Source: Amycolatopsis solani (lineage in GTDB: Bacteria > Actinomycetota > Actinomycetes > Mycobacteriales > Pseudonocardiaceae). From it: 64,000 nt of DNA. Below, in pieces: positions 8,180 through 16,937 of this stretch. The notes beneath the pieces were generated by a model that saw only the letters and a list, made by a program, of their open reading frames with translations, was not told the DNA's origin and ran no database searches. Position 1 is the first letter of the stretch, and each line of letters opens with the position of its first letter. The translations under genes and the position numbers were made by a program. The stretch is taken from NCBI RefSeq assembly GCF_033441515.1, contig NZ_JAWQJT010000001.1, positions 682,001-746,000 on the forward strand, given 5' to 3'.

Positions 8180-8752
8180 TCAGGCGGTCTCGGACTCGAG
8201 GCGCTGCGTCACCGGGAGGAGGTCCTGGGCCAGGACCGGGCGCAGGAAGACCGCCGCCACGCGGTGCTGCTTGTCCAGCACGATCGTCGACGGGATGATG
8301 TTGCGCGGGTAGCCGCTGAGCTTCAGCAGCACCCGGCCGTCCGGGTCGTAGATCGACGGGTACGTCAGCTGCCGGTCGCGGACGAAGTCCTGCGCCACCT
8401 CGCGCGCCGGGTCGCGGACGTCGATGCCGACGACCTGCACGCCCGGGGCCTGCTTGGCCAGCGACTCCAGCTCCGGCACCTCCGTGCGGCACGGCCCGCA
8501 CCACTGGCCCCACAGGTTGAGCACGACGACCTTGCCCGGGAAGTCCGCCAGCGACAGCTGCTTGCCCTCCTGCATCAGGTCGTCGCCGGCGAGCACCGGC
8601 GCGGTCTGGCGCTGGGCGACGTCGTAGGTGATGTCGACCTTGCCGCCCGGGGAGACGAAGCTGAAGCTGCTCCCCTGCACCACCGCGTCCTTGCCCGCGC
8701 TGCAGCCGACCAGCGCCAGCACCGCGACGGCCCCGATGAACAGCCGTTTCAT
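8180..8752 (-). CDS. ResA/TlpA-like thioredoxin lipoprotein
   Basis: About 190 residues. The signal peptide [20 protein letters not shown] has a lipobox ending in Cys16, so the protein is tethered outside the membrane. A TlpA-like thioredoxin fold follows, with the active site LNLWGQWCGPCRTEVPEL (about residues 86-103) and the cis-proline region GYPRNIIPSTIVLD. It reduces the haem-binding CXXCH cysteines of apocytochrome c, taking electrons from CcdA. The ATG at 8752 overlaps the phosphatase stop in ATGA; the longer frame upstream is non-coding. An inverted repeat follows the stop. Confidence 0.9.
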   Translation of the reverse strand: MKRLFIGAVAVLALVGCSAGKDAVVQGSSFSFVSPGGKVDITYDVAQRQTAPVLAGDDLMQEGKQLSLADFPGKVVVLNLWGQWCGPCRTEVPELESLAKQAPGVQVVGIDVRDPAREVAQDFVRDRQLTYPSIYDPDGRVLLKLSGYPRNIIPSTIVLDKQHRVAAVFLRPVLAQDLLPVTQRLESETA

Positions 8753-9375
8753 GCCCCGGTCACCTTCGGGTCCGTGGTGCCGGCGGGCTCGCTGTAGACG
8801 ATCTCGCGCAGCGAGTCGCCGTCGAAGACCAGCGACGTCAGCGACGCCAGCGAGCACTGGCGGCGGCGCGGGTCGTGCCACAGCTTCTTGCCCTCGAGGA
8901 ACCGCCGCAGCGTCCAGATCGGCAGCTGGTGCGACACGCAGAGAGCTTCATGACCGTGAGCCGCCTCGCGGGCCCGGTGGACCGCGCCGAGCATCCGGTG
9001 CGCGATCTCCAGGTACGGCTCGCCCCACGACGGCTTGAACGGGTTGACCAGCTTCGGCCAGTGCTTCGGCTCGCTCAGCGCGCCGTCGCCGACCGCCACG
9101 TGCAGGCCCTCGAACTGGTTGCCGGCCTCGATCAGGCCCTCGTCGGTCGCGATGTCGAGCCGGTGCGCCGCGGCGATCGGCCCGGCCGTCTCCTGCGCGC
9201 GCTGCAGCGGCGACGCGACGACGTGCACCAGGTCGTGGCCCGCGACGGCCTCGGCGACCGTGAGCGCCTGCCGCTGCCCGCGCTCGGACAGCCGGTAGCC
9301 CGGCAGCCGGCCGTAGAGGATCTTCTCGGGGTTGTGCACTTCGCCGTGCCGCAGCAGGTGGACGACGGTGGTCAC
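8749..9375 (-). CDS. Histidine phosphatase family protein (phosphoglycerate-mutase-like)
   Basis: About 208 residues. [21 protein letters not shown] carries the RHG catalytic histidine at about residue 10; the second histidine is in [11 protein letters not shown]. The family removes phosphate from small molecules or proteins through a phosphohistidine; the substrate here is unknown. GTG start at 9375 overlaps the hemL stop (GTGA), and its own stop overlaps the ResA-like gene (ATGA), so hemL-phosphatase-resA is one translationally coupled unit. The same neighbours occur in mycobacteria (Rv0524-Rv0526). Confidence 0.88.
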   Translation of the reverse strand: MTTVVHLLRHGEVHNPEKILYGRLPGYRLSERGQRQALTVAEAVAGHDLVHVVASPLQRAQETAGPIAAAHRLDIATDEGLIEAGNQFEGLHVAVGDGALSEPKHWPKLVNPFKPSWGEPYLEIAHRMLGAVHRAREAAHGHEALCVSHQLPIWTLRRFLEGKKLWHDPRRRQCSLASLTSLVFDGDSLREIVYSEPAGTTDPKVTGA

Positions 9376-10673
9376 TTGACCGCCTCCGCCGCCGCGCGCG
9401 CCGCCGCGGGCAGGGCCGCTTCGATCACCGAGAACGCTTCGTCGTCCATGGCCGCGTTGACGAACCAGGCCTCGTACGCGCTCGGCGGCCCGTACACGCC
9501 CGCCTCGAGCAGCGCGTGGAAGAACGCCGGGTAGCGCCACGTTTCGGACGCCTGCGCGCCGGCGTAGTCGCGCACCGGCTGGTCGCCGAAGAACACGCTG
9601 ACCAGGTTGCCCGCGTACTGGACGTGGTTCGCGACCCCGGCCGCGCTCAGCTCGCGGCGGAAGAGGTCGCCGAGGCGCTTGGCGTTGGCGTCGAGCGCCG
9701 CGTACACGGCGTGGTCGGCCGCGCGCAGCGTCGCGAGGCCCGTGGCGACCGCGACGGGGTTCCCGGACAGCGTCCCGGCCTGGTAGACCGGGCCACCCGG
9801 GGCCAGCTTCGCCATCACGTCGGCGCGGCCGCCGAAGGCCGCGGCCGGCAGCCCGCCGGACATCACCTTGCCGAACGTGTAGAGGTCGCCGGCCACGCCC
9901 TCGAGGCCGAACCAGCCCGCGCTCGAGACGCGGAACCCGGTCATCACCTCGTCCATGACCAGCAGCGCGCCGTTTTCGTGGGCGATGTCACGCAGGCCCG
10001 CGTTGAAGCCTTCGTCCGGCGCGATCGCGCCCATGTTCCCGGCCGCGGCCTCGGTGATCACCGCGGCGATCTCGCCCGGGTTGTCCGCAAAGGACTTCCG
10101 GACGGCGTCGAGGTCGTTGTAGGGCAGCACCAGCGTGTCCCCGGCCTGCGCGCCGGTGACGCCCGGCGACGTCGGCAGCCCGAGCGTCGCGACGCCGGAG
10201 CCGGCCTGCGCGAGCAGCGCGTCGACGTGACCGTGGTAACACCCGGCGAACTTCACGATCTTCGAGCGGCCGGTGAACCCGCGGGCCAGCCGGATCGCGC
10301 TCATCGTGGCCTCGGTACCCGAGTTGACCAGGCGTACCCGCTCGACGGGCTCGACGCGGTTGATGATCTCCTCGGCCAGCTCGACCTCGCCGATCGTCGG
10401 CGTGCCGAACGACAGCCCGGACGTCGCCGCCGCGCGCGCCGCCTCGACGACGTGCGGGTGCGCGTGGCCCAGGATCATCGGGCCCCACGAGGAGACCAGG
10501 TCGACGTAGCGGTTGCCGTCGGCGTCCCACAGGTGCGGGCCTTCGCCGCGGACCATGAACCGCGGGGTGCCGCCGACGGAGTTGAACGCCCGGACCGGCG
10601 AGTTCACCCCGCCCGGGATGGCCGCCTTCGCGCGTTCGAACCATGCCTTGGACTGCTCGGTTCCAGTGCTCAC
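9372..10673 (-). CDS. hemL: Glutamate-1-semialdehyde 2,1-aminomutase
   Basis: 433 residues, normal length. Converts glutamate-1-semialdehyde to 5-aminolevulinate, the step after HemA in the C5 haem pathway. PLP-dependent aminotransferase fold III: the lysine that binds PLP is in TFGKVMSGG (about K269), PLP stacking region [16 protein letters not shown], and [12 protein letters not shown] holds the Asp for the pyridine nitrogen. GTG start. It is the first gene of the cytochrome-maturation run, which links haem supply with cytochrome c assembly. Confidence 0.95.
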   Translation of the reverse strand: MSTGTEQSKAWFERAKAAIPGGVNSPVRAFNSVGGTPRFMVRGEGPHLWDADGNRYVDLVSSWGPMILGHAHPHVVEAARAAATSGLSFGTPTIGEVELAEEIINRVEPVERVRLVNSGTEATMSAIRLARGFTGRSKIVKFAGCYHGHVDALLAQAGSGVATLGLPTSPGVTGAQAGDTLVLPYNDLDAVRKSFADNPGEIAAVITEAAAGNMGAIAPDEGFNAGLRDIAHENGALLVMDEVMTGFRVSSAGWFGLEGVAGDLYTFGKVMSGGLPAAAFGGRADVMAKLAPGGPVYQAGTLSGNPVAVATGLATLRAADHAVYAALDANAKRLGDLFRRELSAAGVANHVQYAGNLVSVFFGDQPVRDYAGAQASETWRYPAFFHALLEAGVYGPPSAYEAWFVNAAMDDEAFSVIEAALPAAARAAAEAVK

Positions 10674-10692
10674 ACCTCCAGTCTCGCAAACG

Positions 10693-11244
10693 TCAGCGCG
10701 AGGCCTGCTGGGTGATGGCCTGCGCGGTGACCGTGCCGTCTTCGCCCGCTTGGCCCTGGACGACGACGGTCGAACCCGGCTTGAGGTCGGCCAGCTTGCC
10801 CGGCTGGGTCACGCCGACCGTGGTCGAGTCCGATGTGGACACCTTGACGTCGGTGCCCTGCGCGGTCTTGACGTAGACCGTGGTGCCGTCGACGTGGTCG
10901 ACCGTGCCGGTGGTGCCGCGCCCGCCCGCCCCGCGGAAGCCGCCGCCCTGCTGCCCGGCGCCGGCCTGCTGACCACCTTGAGCACCGGCGGCGGGCCGGT
11001 TCGGTGTCGAGGACGACGAGCCGAACGCCGCGTGCGTCCAGGCGCCGCCGCCGAACGCGATGGCGAGGACGACGAGCCCGGCCAGCACGAGCGTCGTGCG
11101 GGAGAAGGGCTTCGCGGCACGCCGCATTTCGGCGTTGAGGTCACCCTCGACCGCCGGACTGGCGACGATCTCCTCCGCGGAGCTTTCACGTGAAAGCTCC
11201 GCCCCCTGGTGGTCGCTTTCACGTGAAAGCGGCGGGTTGGTCAT
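10693..11244 (-). CDS. Membrane-anchored DUF5666-like protein
   Basis: 183 residues: a polar N-terminus (1-48) with two LSRES peptides, one membrane helix (about 50-68, [19 protein letters not shown]), a Gly/Gln-rich linker, and a small beta domain (about 105-183: [15 protein letters not shown]...GSTVVVQGQ) of DUF5666 type. ATG with AAGGAG 7 bp upstream. It sits 12 bp downstream of the MacB-like permease gene and is probably the last gene of that operon; the beta domain is presumably outside the membrane and may assist export. The two LSRES codon runs are encoded by palindromes listed separately. Function unknown. Confidence 0.7.
   Translation of the reverse strand: MTNPPLSRESDHQGAELSRESSAEEIVASPAVEGDLNAEMRRAAKPFSRTTLVLAGLVVLAIAFGGGAWTHAAFGSSSSTPNRPAAGAQGGQQAGAGQQGGGFRGAGGRGTTGTVDHVDGTTVYVKTAQGTDVKVSTSDSTTVGVTQPGKLADLKPGSTVVVQGQAGEDGTVTAQAITQQASR
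11177..11202. promoter_or_regulatory. 26-bp perfect palindrome with TTTCACGTGAAA core (parS-like), inside a CDS
   Basis: Perfect palindrome centred between 11189 and 11190; the central AGCTTTCACGTGAAAGCT is extended by GCGG/CCGC-type flanks. The 12-bp core equals the inner part of bacterial parS (GTTTCACGTGAAAC), but the outermost parS base pair is C-G instead of G-C. It lies in the N-terminal coding region of the DUF5666-like gene. Binding by ParB is not shown. Confidence 0.5.
11214..11231. promoter_or_regulatory. 18-bp perfect palindrome, second TTTCACGTGAAA site
   Basis: CGCTTTCACGTGAAAGCG, centred 33 bp (about three helical turns) from the first site, just inside the start of the same gene. 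Both read LSRES on the coding strand. The pair on one face of the helix looks like a protein-binding array rather than chance. Confidence 0.5.
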
Positions 11245-11256
11245 CTCGAAGACTCC

Positions 11257-12462
11257 TTATTCGTGACGCAGGGCGTCGATGGGCCGCAGCTTGGCGGCCC
11301 GGTTCGCCGGGAAGCTGCCGAAGAACAGCCCGATCAGGGCCGACACCGCGAAGGCGAGCAGTATCGACGAGGGCACCACGACGGGTTTGATCCCGGAGAT
11401 GGTGAACCGGCTGCCGATCAGCCCGATCGCGACGCCGAGCAGCCCGCCGAACAGGCTGAGCATGGTCGCTTCGGCGAGGAACTGGCCGAGGATGGCCCCA
11501 CGCGGGGCGCCGATGGCCTTGCGGATGCCGATTTCGCGGATCCGCTCGGTCACCGTGACGAGCATGATGTTCGTGACGCCGATGCCGCCGACCAGCAGCG
11601 AGATCGCCGCGACCGCCGCCAGCAGCACGGTGAACGTCTCGGTCGCCGACGTCCGCGTCGCCAGCAGCTGCTCGGAGTTCTGGATCTGGTAGTCCGCGGT
11701 GCCACCGAGCCGGATGCCGTGGCGGGCGTTGAGGATCGCGGTGATCTCCGACTGGGCCAGCGAGACGGAGTCGGCGCTGGTGGCCTGGACGGCGATCTGG
11801 CTGAGGCTGCCGTACCCGGCGAGGGAGTTCTGGACGGCCGAAATCGGCGCGATGGCGACGTCGTCGGCGTTCTGCAGCCCGGTGCTGCCCTTCGCCTGCA
11901 GCACCCCCACCACGGTGAACTGGATGCTGTTCAGCAGGACGTTCTTGCCGACCGCGGCCGAGGCGGTGCCGAAGATCGACTCCGCCGTCGTCGGGCCGAG
12001 CACGACGACCTTCCGCGCGGCCGTGACGTCTTCGTCGGTGAACAGCTGGCCCTGGGCGAGCTCGCGGTTGGTGGTCGCGAAGTACGCGGGTTCGGTGCCG
12101 GCGACGCTCGAGATGTCGTACGACGTCTGCCCGTAGGTCGCGGTCGCCGTGGTGTTCACCACCGGCGACGCGGCCTTGACGTCCGGCGCGCCGACGGGGT
12201 CGACGAGCGCGTGGGCGTCCTGGACGGTCAGCGGCCGCGCCGACGCGCCCTGCCCGCCGCCTCGCGCCGGGGAGACGTTGACCACGTTGGTGCCGAGGCC
12301 CTGGATGCTGGCCGCGATGGCCGCGGACGCGCCGTTGCCGACCGCGACGAGCAGGATCACCGCGGCGACGCCGATGGTGATGCCGAGCGTGGTGAGCGCC
12401 GAGCGCAGCTTGTTCGCGGTGAGCCCGCGGACGGCGAAGCGCAGGATTTCGAGGAGGTTCAC
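11257..12462 (-). CDS. MacB-type ABC transporter permease (FtsX family)
   Basis: About 401 residues. N-terminal helix [27 protein letters not shown], a large extracytoplasmic MacB periplasmic-core domain (about 45-270), then three helices containing the FtsX signature [23 protein letters not shown]. The topology is that of MacB/LolCE-like mechanotransmission transporters, which drive an HlyD-like partner. The GTG at 12462 overlaps the ATPase stop (GTGA). Together with the ATPase and the HlyD-like protein it makes a complete three-gene export system; substrate unknown. Confidence 0.9.
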   Translation of the reverse strand: MNLLEILRFAVRGLTANKLRSALTTLGITIGVAAVILLVAVGNGASAAIAASIQGLGTNVVNVSPARGGGQGASARPLTVQDAHALVDPVGAPDVKAASPVVNTTATATYGQTSYDISSVAGTEPAYFATTNRELAQGQLFTDEDVTAARKVVVLGPTTAESIFGTASAAVGKNVLLNSIQFTVVGVLQAKGSTGLQNADDVAIAPISAVQNSLAGYGSLSQIAVQATSADSVSLAQSEITAILNARHGIRLGGTADYQIQNSEQLLATRTSATETFTVLLAAVAAISLLVGGIGVTNIMLVTVTERIREIGIRKAIGAPRGAILGQFLAEATMLSLFGGLLGVAIGLIGSRFTISGIKPVVVPSSILLAFAVSALIGLFFGSFPANRAAKLRPIDALRHE

Positions 12463-13163
12463 GAGACCGCTCCGACTGCGCGCGTGACTTCGTCCGACAC
12501 GATGAGCCCGTCGTCGACCCGCACGACGCGGTGCGCGTGCGCGGCGACCTCGTCTTCGTGCGTGATGACGACGATGGTGCGGCCGAGCGCGTTGAGCCGG
12601 TCGAACACGCCGAGGACGTCTTCGGTGCTGCGCCGGTCGAGGTTGCCGGTCGGCTCGTCGGCCAGCAGCATCGCCGGGCCGGTGACCAGCGCCCGCGCCA
12701 CGGCGACGCGCTGGATCTGCCCACCGGAGAGCTCGCTGGGGAGGTGCTTGGCCCGGTCGGACAGCCCGACCATCTCCAGCGCGGCGAGCGCGCGCCGCCG
12801 CCGTTCCGCGCGCCGGAGTCCACTGTAGACGAGCGGAAGCTCCACATTGGACAAGGCGGACGTCCGCGGCACCAGGTTGAAGGACTGGAAGATGAACCCG
12901 ATCTTCCGGTTGCGCAGCAACGCCAACTGCCGCTCGTTCAGCTTGCCGACGCCGAAACCGTCCAGCAGGTACTGGCCGGACGTCGGGACGTCGAGGCAGC
13001 CCAGCATGTTGAGCAGCGTCGACTTCCCCGAGCCGGACGCGCCCATGATGGCGACGTACTCGCCCGGCCAGACGGTGAGCTCGACGCCGCGCAGTGCGTG
13101 CACCGCCGTCTCGCCGGCACCGTAGGTCTTGCGCAGCGCGGAAACCGCGATCACGGGCTTCAC
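12459..13163 (-). CDS. ABC transporter ATP-binding protein (MacB/LolD-type)
   Basis: 234 residues. Walker [10 protein letters not shown] (about 41-49), Q-loop [11 protein letters not shown] signature LSGGQIQR, Walker [13 protein letters not shown] and H-loop ITHEDEVA. The signature has Ile where most MacB/LolD proteins have Gln (LSGGQQQR), a mild departure. GTG start overlapping the stop of the HlyD-like gene; its stop overlaps the permease start. It powers the adjacent FtsX-type permease. Confidence 0.9.
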   Translation of the reverse strand: MKPVIAVSALRKTYGAGETAVHALRGVELTVWPGEYVAIMGASGSGKSTLLNMLGCLDVPTSGQYLLDGFGVGKLNERQLALLRNRKIGFIFQSFNLVPRTSALSNVELPLVYSGLRRAERRRRALAALEMVGLSDRAKHLPSELSGGQIQRVAVARALVTGPAMLLADEPTGNLDRRSTEDVLGVFDRLNALGRTIVVITHEDEVAAHAHRVVRVDDGLIVSDEVTRAVGAVS

Positions 13164-14458
13164 CCGCGGCCGCCGAATCCGCCGCCGGCACCCGTGCCCG
13201 TGCCGCGCTGGCCGCCGCCCGGGAACCCGCCGGTCCCGCCGCCGGGGAAGCCGCCGGTGCCGCCCGTCCCGGTGCCGGTCCGGCCGGTGCCCGTGCCGCC
13301 GGTCGTGGCGGTCCCGGTGAGCACGACGTTCTCGCCCTCGGTCAGCCCGGACGTGATCTGCACGGTCGACTCGCCGCGGAGGCCGACCTGCACCTGGCGC
13401 GTCACGTTCTGGCCGTTCTCCTGCACGGTGACGACGTTGGTGCTGCCGACGGTCTGCACCGCCGCGGCGGGCACGCTCAGCGCGTTGTCGGCGGAGGCGA
13501 CGGTGATCACGACGCTCGCCGACTGGCCGGGCCGCAGCCCGTCCGGCGGGTCGGTCAGCGCGAGCTGGGCGCCGTAGGAGACGACGCTGCCGCTCGTGGT
13601 CGGCGTCAGGTTGACGCTCGACACGGTGGCCTGGACCGGCTTGTCCGGCAGCGCGTTGAGCGTCACCGTGGCCTTCTGGCCGGCCTTGACCTTGCTGACG
13701 TCGATTTCGGCGACGGAGGTGTTCACGACCAGGCCGGTCATGTTCGTGATGGTGATGAAGCCGCTGCTGCCGGAAGAACTGCTGCTGCTGCTCGCCGCGG
13801 TGCTGTTCGCCGAACCCTGGCCGCCTTGACCGCTGCTCGACGACTGGGAGCCACTGCTGCTGCTCGCCGAGCCGCTGGAGGACTGCTGCCCGACGGTGCC
13901 GTTGACCGCGGTGACGGTGCCGGCGCCGGGTGCGTAGAGCGTCGTGTTGTCGAGGGTTTCCTGCGCGGTCTGGACGTCCAGCTGGGCCTGGTCGAGCTTG
14001 GCCTGCGCCGAAGTGACGCTGTTGGCCGCCGACTGCGAGCTGTTCTGGCCGTTCTGCCCGGTCGCCGGGGTGTCCTCGGCGTCTTCGGCGGCGTCCAGGC
14101 TGTCCTGCGCGACCGCGAGGTTCGCCTTCGCGACCTGAAGTTGTTTCGCCGCCTGCGTGCTGTCGACGGTGGCGAGCTTCTGGCCCGCGCTGACGACGTC
14201 ACCGACCTTCACGTCGATCGAGGTGACCTTGCCCGCGCTCGAGAAGTTCGCCGCGCCGGTGTAGCTGCTGGCGAGCGTCCCGGCGGCCGAGATGGTCTCG
14301 GTGACCGTCGCGCGGCGCACCGGGGTGCTGCGCGACTCCGCCTGCGCCGTGCTCGGTTCGGGGCTGAATGCCTGGTATATCCCGAAACCCGCTCCGGCCA
14401 GCAGTACGACCAGAGCACCGTTGATCACCCATGCCTTCGAGGCACGCACCCGCGTCAT
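13160..14458 (-). CDS. HlyD/MacA-like efflux adaptor protein
   Basis: About 432 residues. One N-terminal membrane helix (about 9-30), barrel-sandwich start ([19 protein letters not shown]), alpha-helical hairpin ([20 protein letters not shown]) with acidic linker, then a conspicuous Ser/Gly-rich insertion (about 205-255), beta-barrel and membrane-proximal domains, and a Gly/Thr-rich tail ([11 protein letters not shown] repeats). MacA-type adaptors couple MacB ATPases to substrate export. The ATG at 14458 is chosen because the membrane helix follows directly; the open frame upstream is not protein-like. First gene of the efflux operon. Confidence 0.88.
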   Translation of the reverse strand: MTRVRASKAWVINGALVVLLAGAGFGIYQAFSPEPSTAQAESRSTPVRRATVTETISAAGTLASSYTGAANFSSAGKVTSIDVKVGDVVSAGQKLATVDSTQAAKQLQVAKANLAVAQDSLDAAEDAEDTPATGQNGQNSSQSAANSVTSAQAKLDQAQLDVQTAQETLDNTTLYAPGAGTVTAVNGTVGQQSSSGSASSSSGSQSSSSGQGGQGSANSTAASSSSSSSGSSGFITITNMTGLVVNTSVAEIDVSKVKAGQKATVTLNALPDKPVQATVSSVNLTPTTSGSVVSYGAQLALTDPPDGLRPGQSASVVITVASADNALSVPAAAVQTVGSTNVVTVQENGQNVTRQVQVGLRGESTVQITSGLTEGENVVLTGTATTGGTGTGRTGTGTGGTGGFPGGGTGGFPGGGQRGTGTGAGGGFGGRG

Positions 14459-14520
14459 GCGGCAACCTTGGGACCGCCGCTTAGCAATTGACTGGGGGTT
14501 CCCTGTGCGGGAGCTGTGTA

Positions 14521-14859
14521 TCAGTCCTTGCGCTTGAGCTGCCGCGCACGCATCGCGAGCAGCAGCTGACGCACCGCGTCGACCAGCAGCAGCGCGGCCA
14601 CCGTGCCGAGCCCGATGCCGGCGGCGAGCGACCCGCCGAAGTACCGGTGCGATTCGAGCACGGCACCGTCGTCGGTCCGGGTCACGACGGTGGCGACGCC
14701 GGCGTGCCAGCAGGCGTAGGCCCCCCACCCGGCGGCCACGGCCAGCACGACTTCCACGACGGCGACGAGCATCCGCCACGGCTTGTTCAGCCGCGCCTGC
14801 GGGCCGGCTTCTTCCGGCGGCCAGAGCTCGGCCCCGGTGGGCTGCGGAAGGTCGATCAC
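14521..14859 (-). CDS. Small membrane protein, unknown
   Basis: 112 residues with two hydrophobic helices (about 30-52 and 75-98), a tryptophan between them (GWGAYACWHAG) and a basic C-terminus (RARQLKRKD). GTG start without an obvious ribosome-binding site. It lies between the efflux operon and two other small membrane-protein genes, all on the same strand with short gaps. No family recognised. Confidence 0.55.
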   Translation of the reverse strand: MIDLPQPTGAELWPPEEAGPQARLNKPWRMLVAVVEVVLAVAAGWGAYACWHAGVATVVTRTDDGAVLESHRYFGGSLAAGIGLGTVAALLLVDAVRQLLLAMRARQLKRKD

Positions 14860-14872
14860 AGCAGGGATTTTC

Positions 14873-15319
14873 TCATGCTTCCTTCGGCGTCGCCCGGACG
14901 AGCCGGTCGAGCGCGTCCCGCAGGGCCTCGACGTCCTTCGCCCACGCCAGCACCACCGTGCCGTCGGCGAGCTCCACCGGCAGCGAGTCGTACTTCCGGG
15001 GCACCGACCAGCCGCCGCCGAGGACGCGGGCGCCGACCGGGGCGCCGACGTCCGTCACCGAGGCCAGCTGGTCCGCCGGGACCTGCTCACGGCCCTGGCG
15101 CAGCTGCTTCGTCGTCACCTCGAGCGAGAGGAACCGGCGCCGCGCGTACACCCACGGTGCCGTGATCACGCACAGCCCGGCGCCGACCAGCAGCCAGCCC
15201 ACGACGTGCACCGGGCCGCCGGTCACCAGCTCGAACAGCGCGCCGGCCACGGCGAACACCGGGCCCCAGAGAACGGCGCCCCAGCTCACGCCGGACTCGG
15301 CGTAGAGCCGGTCGCTCAC
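14873..15319 (-). CDS. DUF3093-like membrane protein
   Basis: About 148 residues: two membrane helices (about 13-33 and 40-58), then ARRRFLSLEVTTKQLRQGREQVPADQLASV and a small beta-rich domain ending in an alpha helix (DVEALRDALDRLV). The layout and the RRFLxVT motif fit the actinobacterial DUF3093 family, unknown function. GTG at 15319 overlaps the stop of the upstream gene (GTGA), so the two membrane proteins are co-translated. Family assignment is from pattern memory. Confidence 0.6.
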   Translation of the reverse strand: MSDRLYAESGVSWGAVLWGPVFAVAGALFELVTGGPVHVVGWLLVGAGLCVITAPWVYARRRFLSLEVTTKQLRQGREQVPADQLASVTDVGAPVGARVLGGGWSVPRKYDSLPVELADGTVVLAWAKDVEALRDALDRLVRATPKEA

Positions 15320-15852
15320 GGCTTGCGGCCGGCCTTCGGGAAGTAGCCCGCCACCGACGGCAGGTACATCAGGACCAGCGCGATCACGAACAGCAGCACC
15401 GAGACCAGGGTGAGGTAGTTGATGATCGGCGCGATCGTCATGATCAGCAGCAGCATCACGATCGGCAGGATGGTGAGCACCGTCCTGGCCGAGCGCGTGC
15501 CTTCGCGGGCCTTGTACGCGAAGAGCAGGAACAGCAGCACGAACACGACCGCGCCGCCGAGCAGGTACCACAGCAGCGTCGTGACGCCGTCCGCGATCAT
15601 CTGCGGCGTGTACTTCGGGTCGGTGGTCGCCTTCACGAACTGGTCGATGACGGCCGACTTGCTGCTGAGCAGCTGGACGTAGCTGAGGATGAGCACCACG
15701 CCACCGGCGAGCCACAACCAGAACGAGATGGCCACCGGCCGCGGCGGGGTCGCCTTAGGCGCTTTCTGCCCCGGCAGCACCGGGTCCGGCGAGCGGCCCT
15801 TCTTGCGGCGTTCGTCGTCGGTCAGACCGGTGAGGTCCTCTTTGTCTTCCAC
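15316..15852 (-). CDS. Four-helix membrane protein, unknown
   Basis: 178 residues: a charged N-terminus (MEDKEDLTGLTDDERRKKG), then four hydrophobic helices (about 42-62, 92-112, 124-144, 148-166). The loop between helices 1 and 2 is about 30 residues and polar. GTG start 17 bp after the hemB stop; overlaps the next gene by 4 bp. Its place directly behind hemB matches a run of small membrane proteins after hemB in mycobacteria (Rv0513-Rv0514 region). Function unknown. Confidence 0.6.
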   Translation of the reverse strand: MEDKEDLTGLTDDERRKKGRSPDPVLPGQKAPKATPPRPVAISFWLWLAGGVVLILSYVQLLSSKSAVIDQFVKATTDPKYTPQMIADGVTTLLWYLLGGAVVFVLLFLLFAYKAREGTRSARTVLTILPIVMLLLIMTIAPIINYLTLVSVLLFVIALVLMYLPSVAGYFPKAGRKP

Positions 15853-15869
15853 GCGAGGACTCTAACGGG

Positions 15870-16850
15870 TCAGTCCAGCCACGCAGCGGCTTCCGCGGCC
15901 CAGTACGTCAGGATCATGTCCGCGCCCGCCCGCCGGATCGACGTGAGCACCTCGAGGACGGTCCGTTCCCGGTCCAGCCAGCCGTTCGCCGCGGCGGCTT
16001 CGACCATCGCGTACTCGCCCGAGATGTTGTACGCCGCCACCGGGACCGGCGAGATGTCCGCGGCCGCCTTGATCACGTCCAGGTAGGCCAGCGCGGGCTT
16101 GACCATGATCATGTCCGCGCCCTCGGCGAGGTCCAGCTCGATCTCGCGCAGCGCCTCGCGGCCGTTGCCCGGGTCCTGCTGGTAGGTCTTGCGGTCGCCC
16201 TTGAGCTGCGAGTCGACGGCCTCGCGGAACGGGCCGTAGAACGCGCTGGCGTACTTCGCGGAGTAGGCGAGGATCGCCTTGTCGCTGTGCCCGACCTCGT
16301 CGAGCGCCCGGCGGATGACGCCGATCTGGCCGTCCATCATCCCGGACGGCCCGAGCACGTGCGCCCCGGCTTCGGCCTGCGCGACGGCCATCTCGGCGTA
16401 CACGCGCAGGGTGGCGTCGTTGTCGACCCCGCCGTCGGCGTCCAGGACGCCGCAGTGCCCGTGGTCGGTGAACTCGTCGAGGCAGGTGTCGGCCATCAGC
16501 ACGGTGGCGTCACCGAGCTCGTGGCGCAGGTCGCGCAGGGCGACGTTGAGGATGCCGTTTTCGTCGACGGCTCCGGAGCCCTCGGCGTCGCGGGTCTCGG
16601 GGATGCCGAACAGCATCAGCCCGCCGACGCCGGCGTTGACCGCGTCGACGGCGGCCTTCCGCAGCGTGTCACGGGTGTGCTGGACGACGCCCGGCATGCT
16701 CGAGATCGGCCGCGGCGAGTCGAGGCCCTCGGCGACGAACATGGGGAGGATCAGCTGGCGTGGCCGCAGCGTCGTTTCGCCCACCAGCCTGCGCATGGCC
16801 GGGGTGGTGCGAAGCCTGCGGGGACGATGCTCGGGGAACACTCCTACCAA
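15870..16850 (-). CDS. hemB: Delta-aminolevulinic acid dehydratase (porphobilinogen synthase)
   Basis: 326 residues. Condenses two 5-aminolevulinate molecules to porphobilinogen. The two catalytic lysines are in [12 protein letters not shown] (about K199) and [12 protein letters not shown] (about K251). The metal loop reads [14 protein letters not shown]: two of the three cysteines of the classical zinc site are present and the middle one is Asp. The start is TTG at 16850, set by GGGAG about 8 bp upstream; the GTG at codon 4 would have no spacing. Separated from hemD by a long inverted repeat, so it may have its own promoter. Confidence 0.94.
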   Translation of the reverse strand: MVGVFPEHRPRRLRTTPAMRRLVGETTLRPRQLILPMFVAEGLDSPRPISSMPGVVQHTRDTLRKAAVDAVNAGVGGLMLFGIPETRDAEGSGAVDENGILNVALRDLRHELGDATVLMADTCLDEFTDHGHCGVLDADGGVDNDATLRVYAEMAVAQAEAGAHVLGPSGMMDGQIGVIRRALDEVGHSDKAILAYSAKYASAFYGPFREAVDSQLKGDRKTYQQDPGNGREALREIELDLAEGADMIMVKPALAYLDVIKAAADISPVPVAAYNISGEYAMVEAAAANGWLDRERTVLEVLTSIRRAGADMILTYWAAEAAAWLD

Positions 16851-16875
16851 GGTACTCCCGCCGCTTCCCGAAAAG

Positions 16876-16926
16876 CCGTGAAGGCCTCCTTACCGGCCAC
16901 AAGAGCCGGTAAGGAAGCCTTCACGG
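16876..16926. repeat. Intergenic inverted repeat, family D
   Basis: 22-bp arms (16876-16897 and 16905-16926) with one mismatch and a 7-base loop CACAAGA; the arm begins CCGTGAAGGCCTCCTTACC. It fills the gap between the stop of hemD and the start of hemB and could act as a terminator or RNA-stabilising hairpin behind hemD. Confidence 0.85.
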
Positions 16927-16937
16927 ACCAACGAACC

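Noticed and set aside
11177..11231. Chromosome partition centromere (true parS cluster)
   Set aside because: The flanking base pair differs from the parS consensus and no parA/parB/oriC genes are nearby; kept only as an observation.
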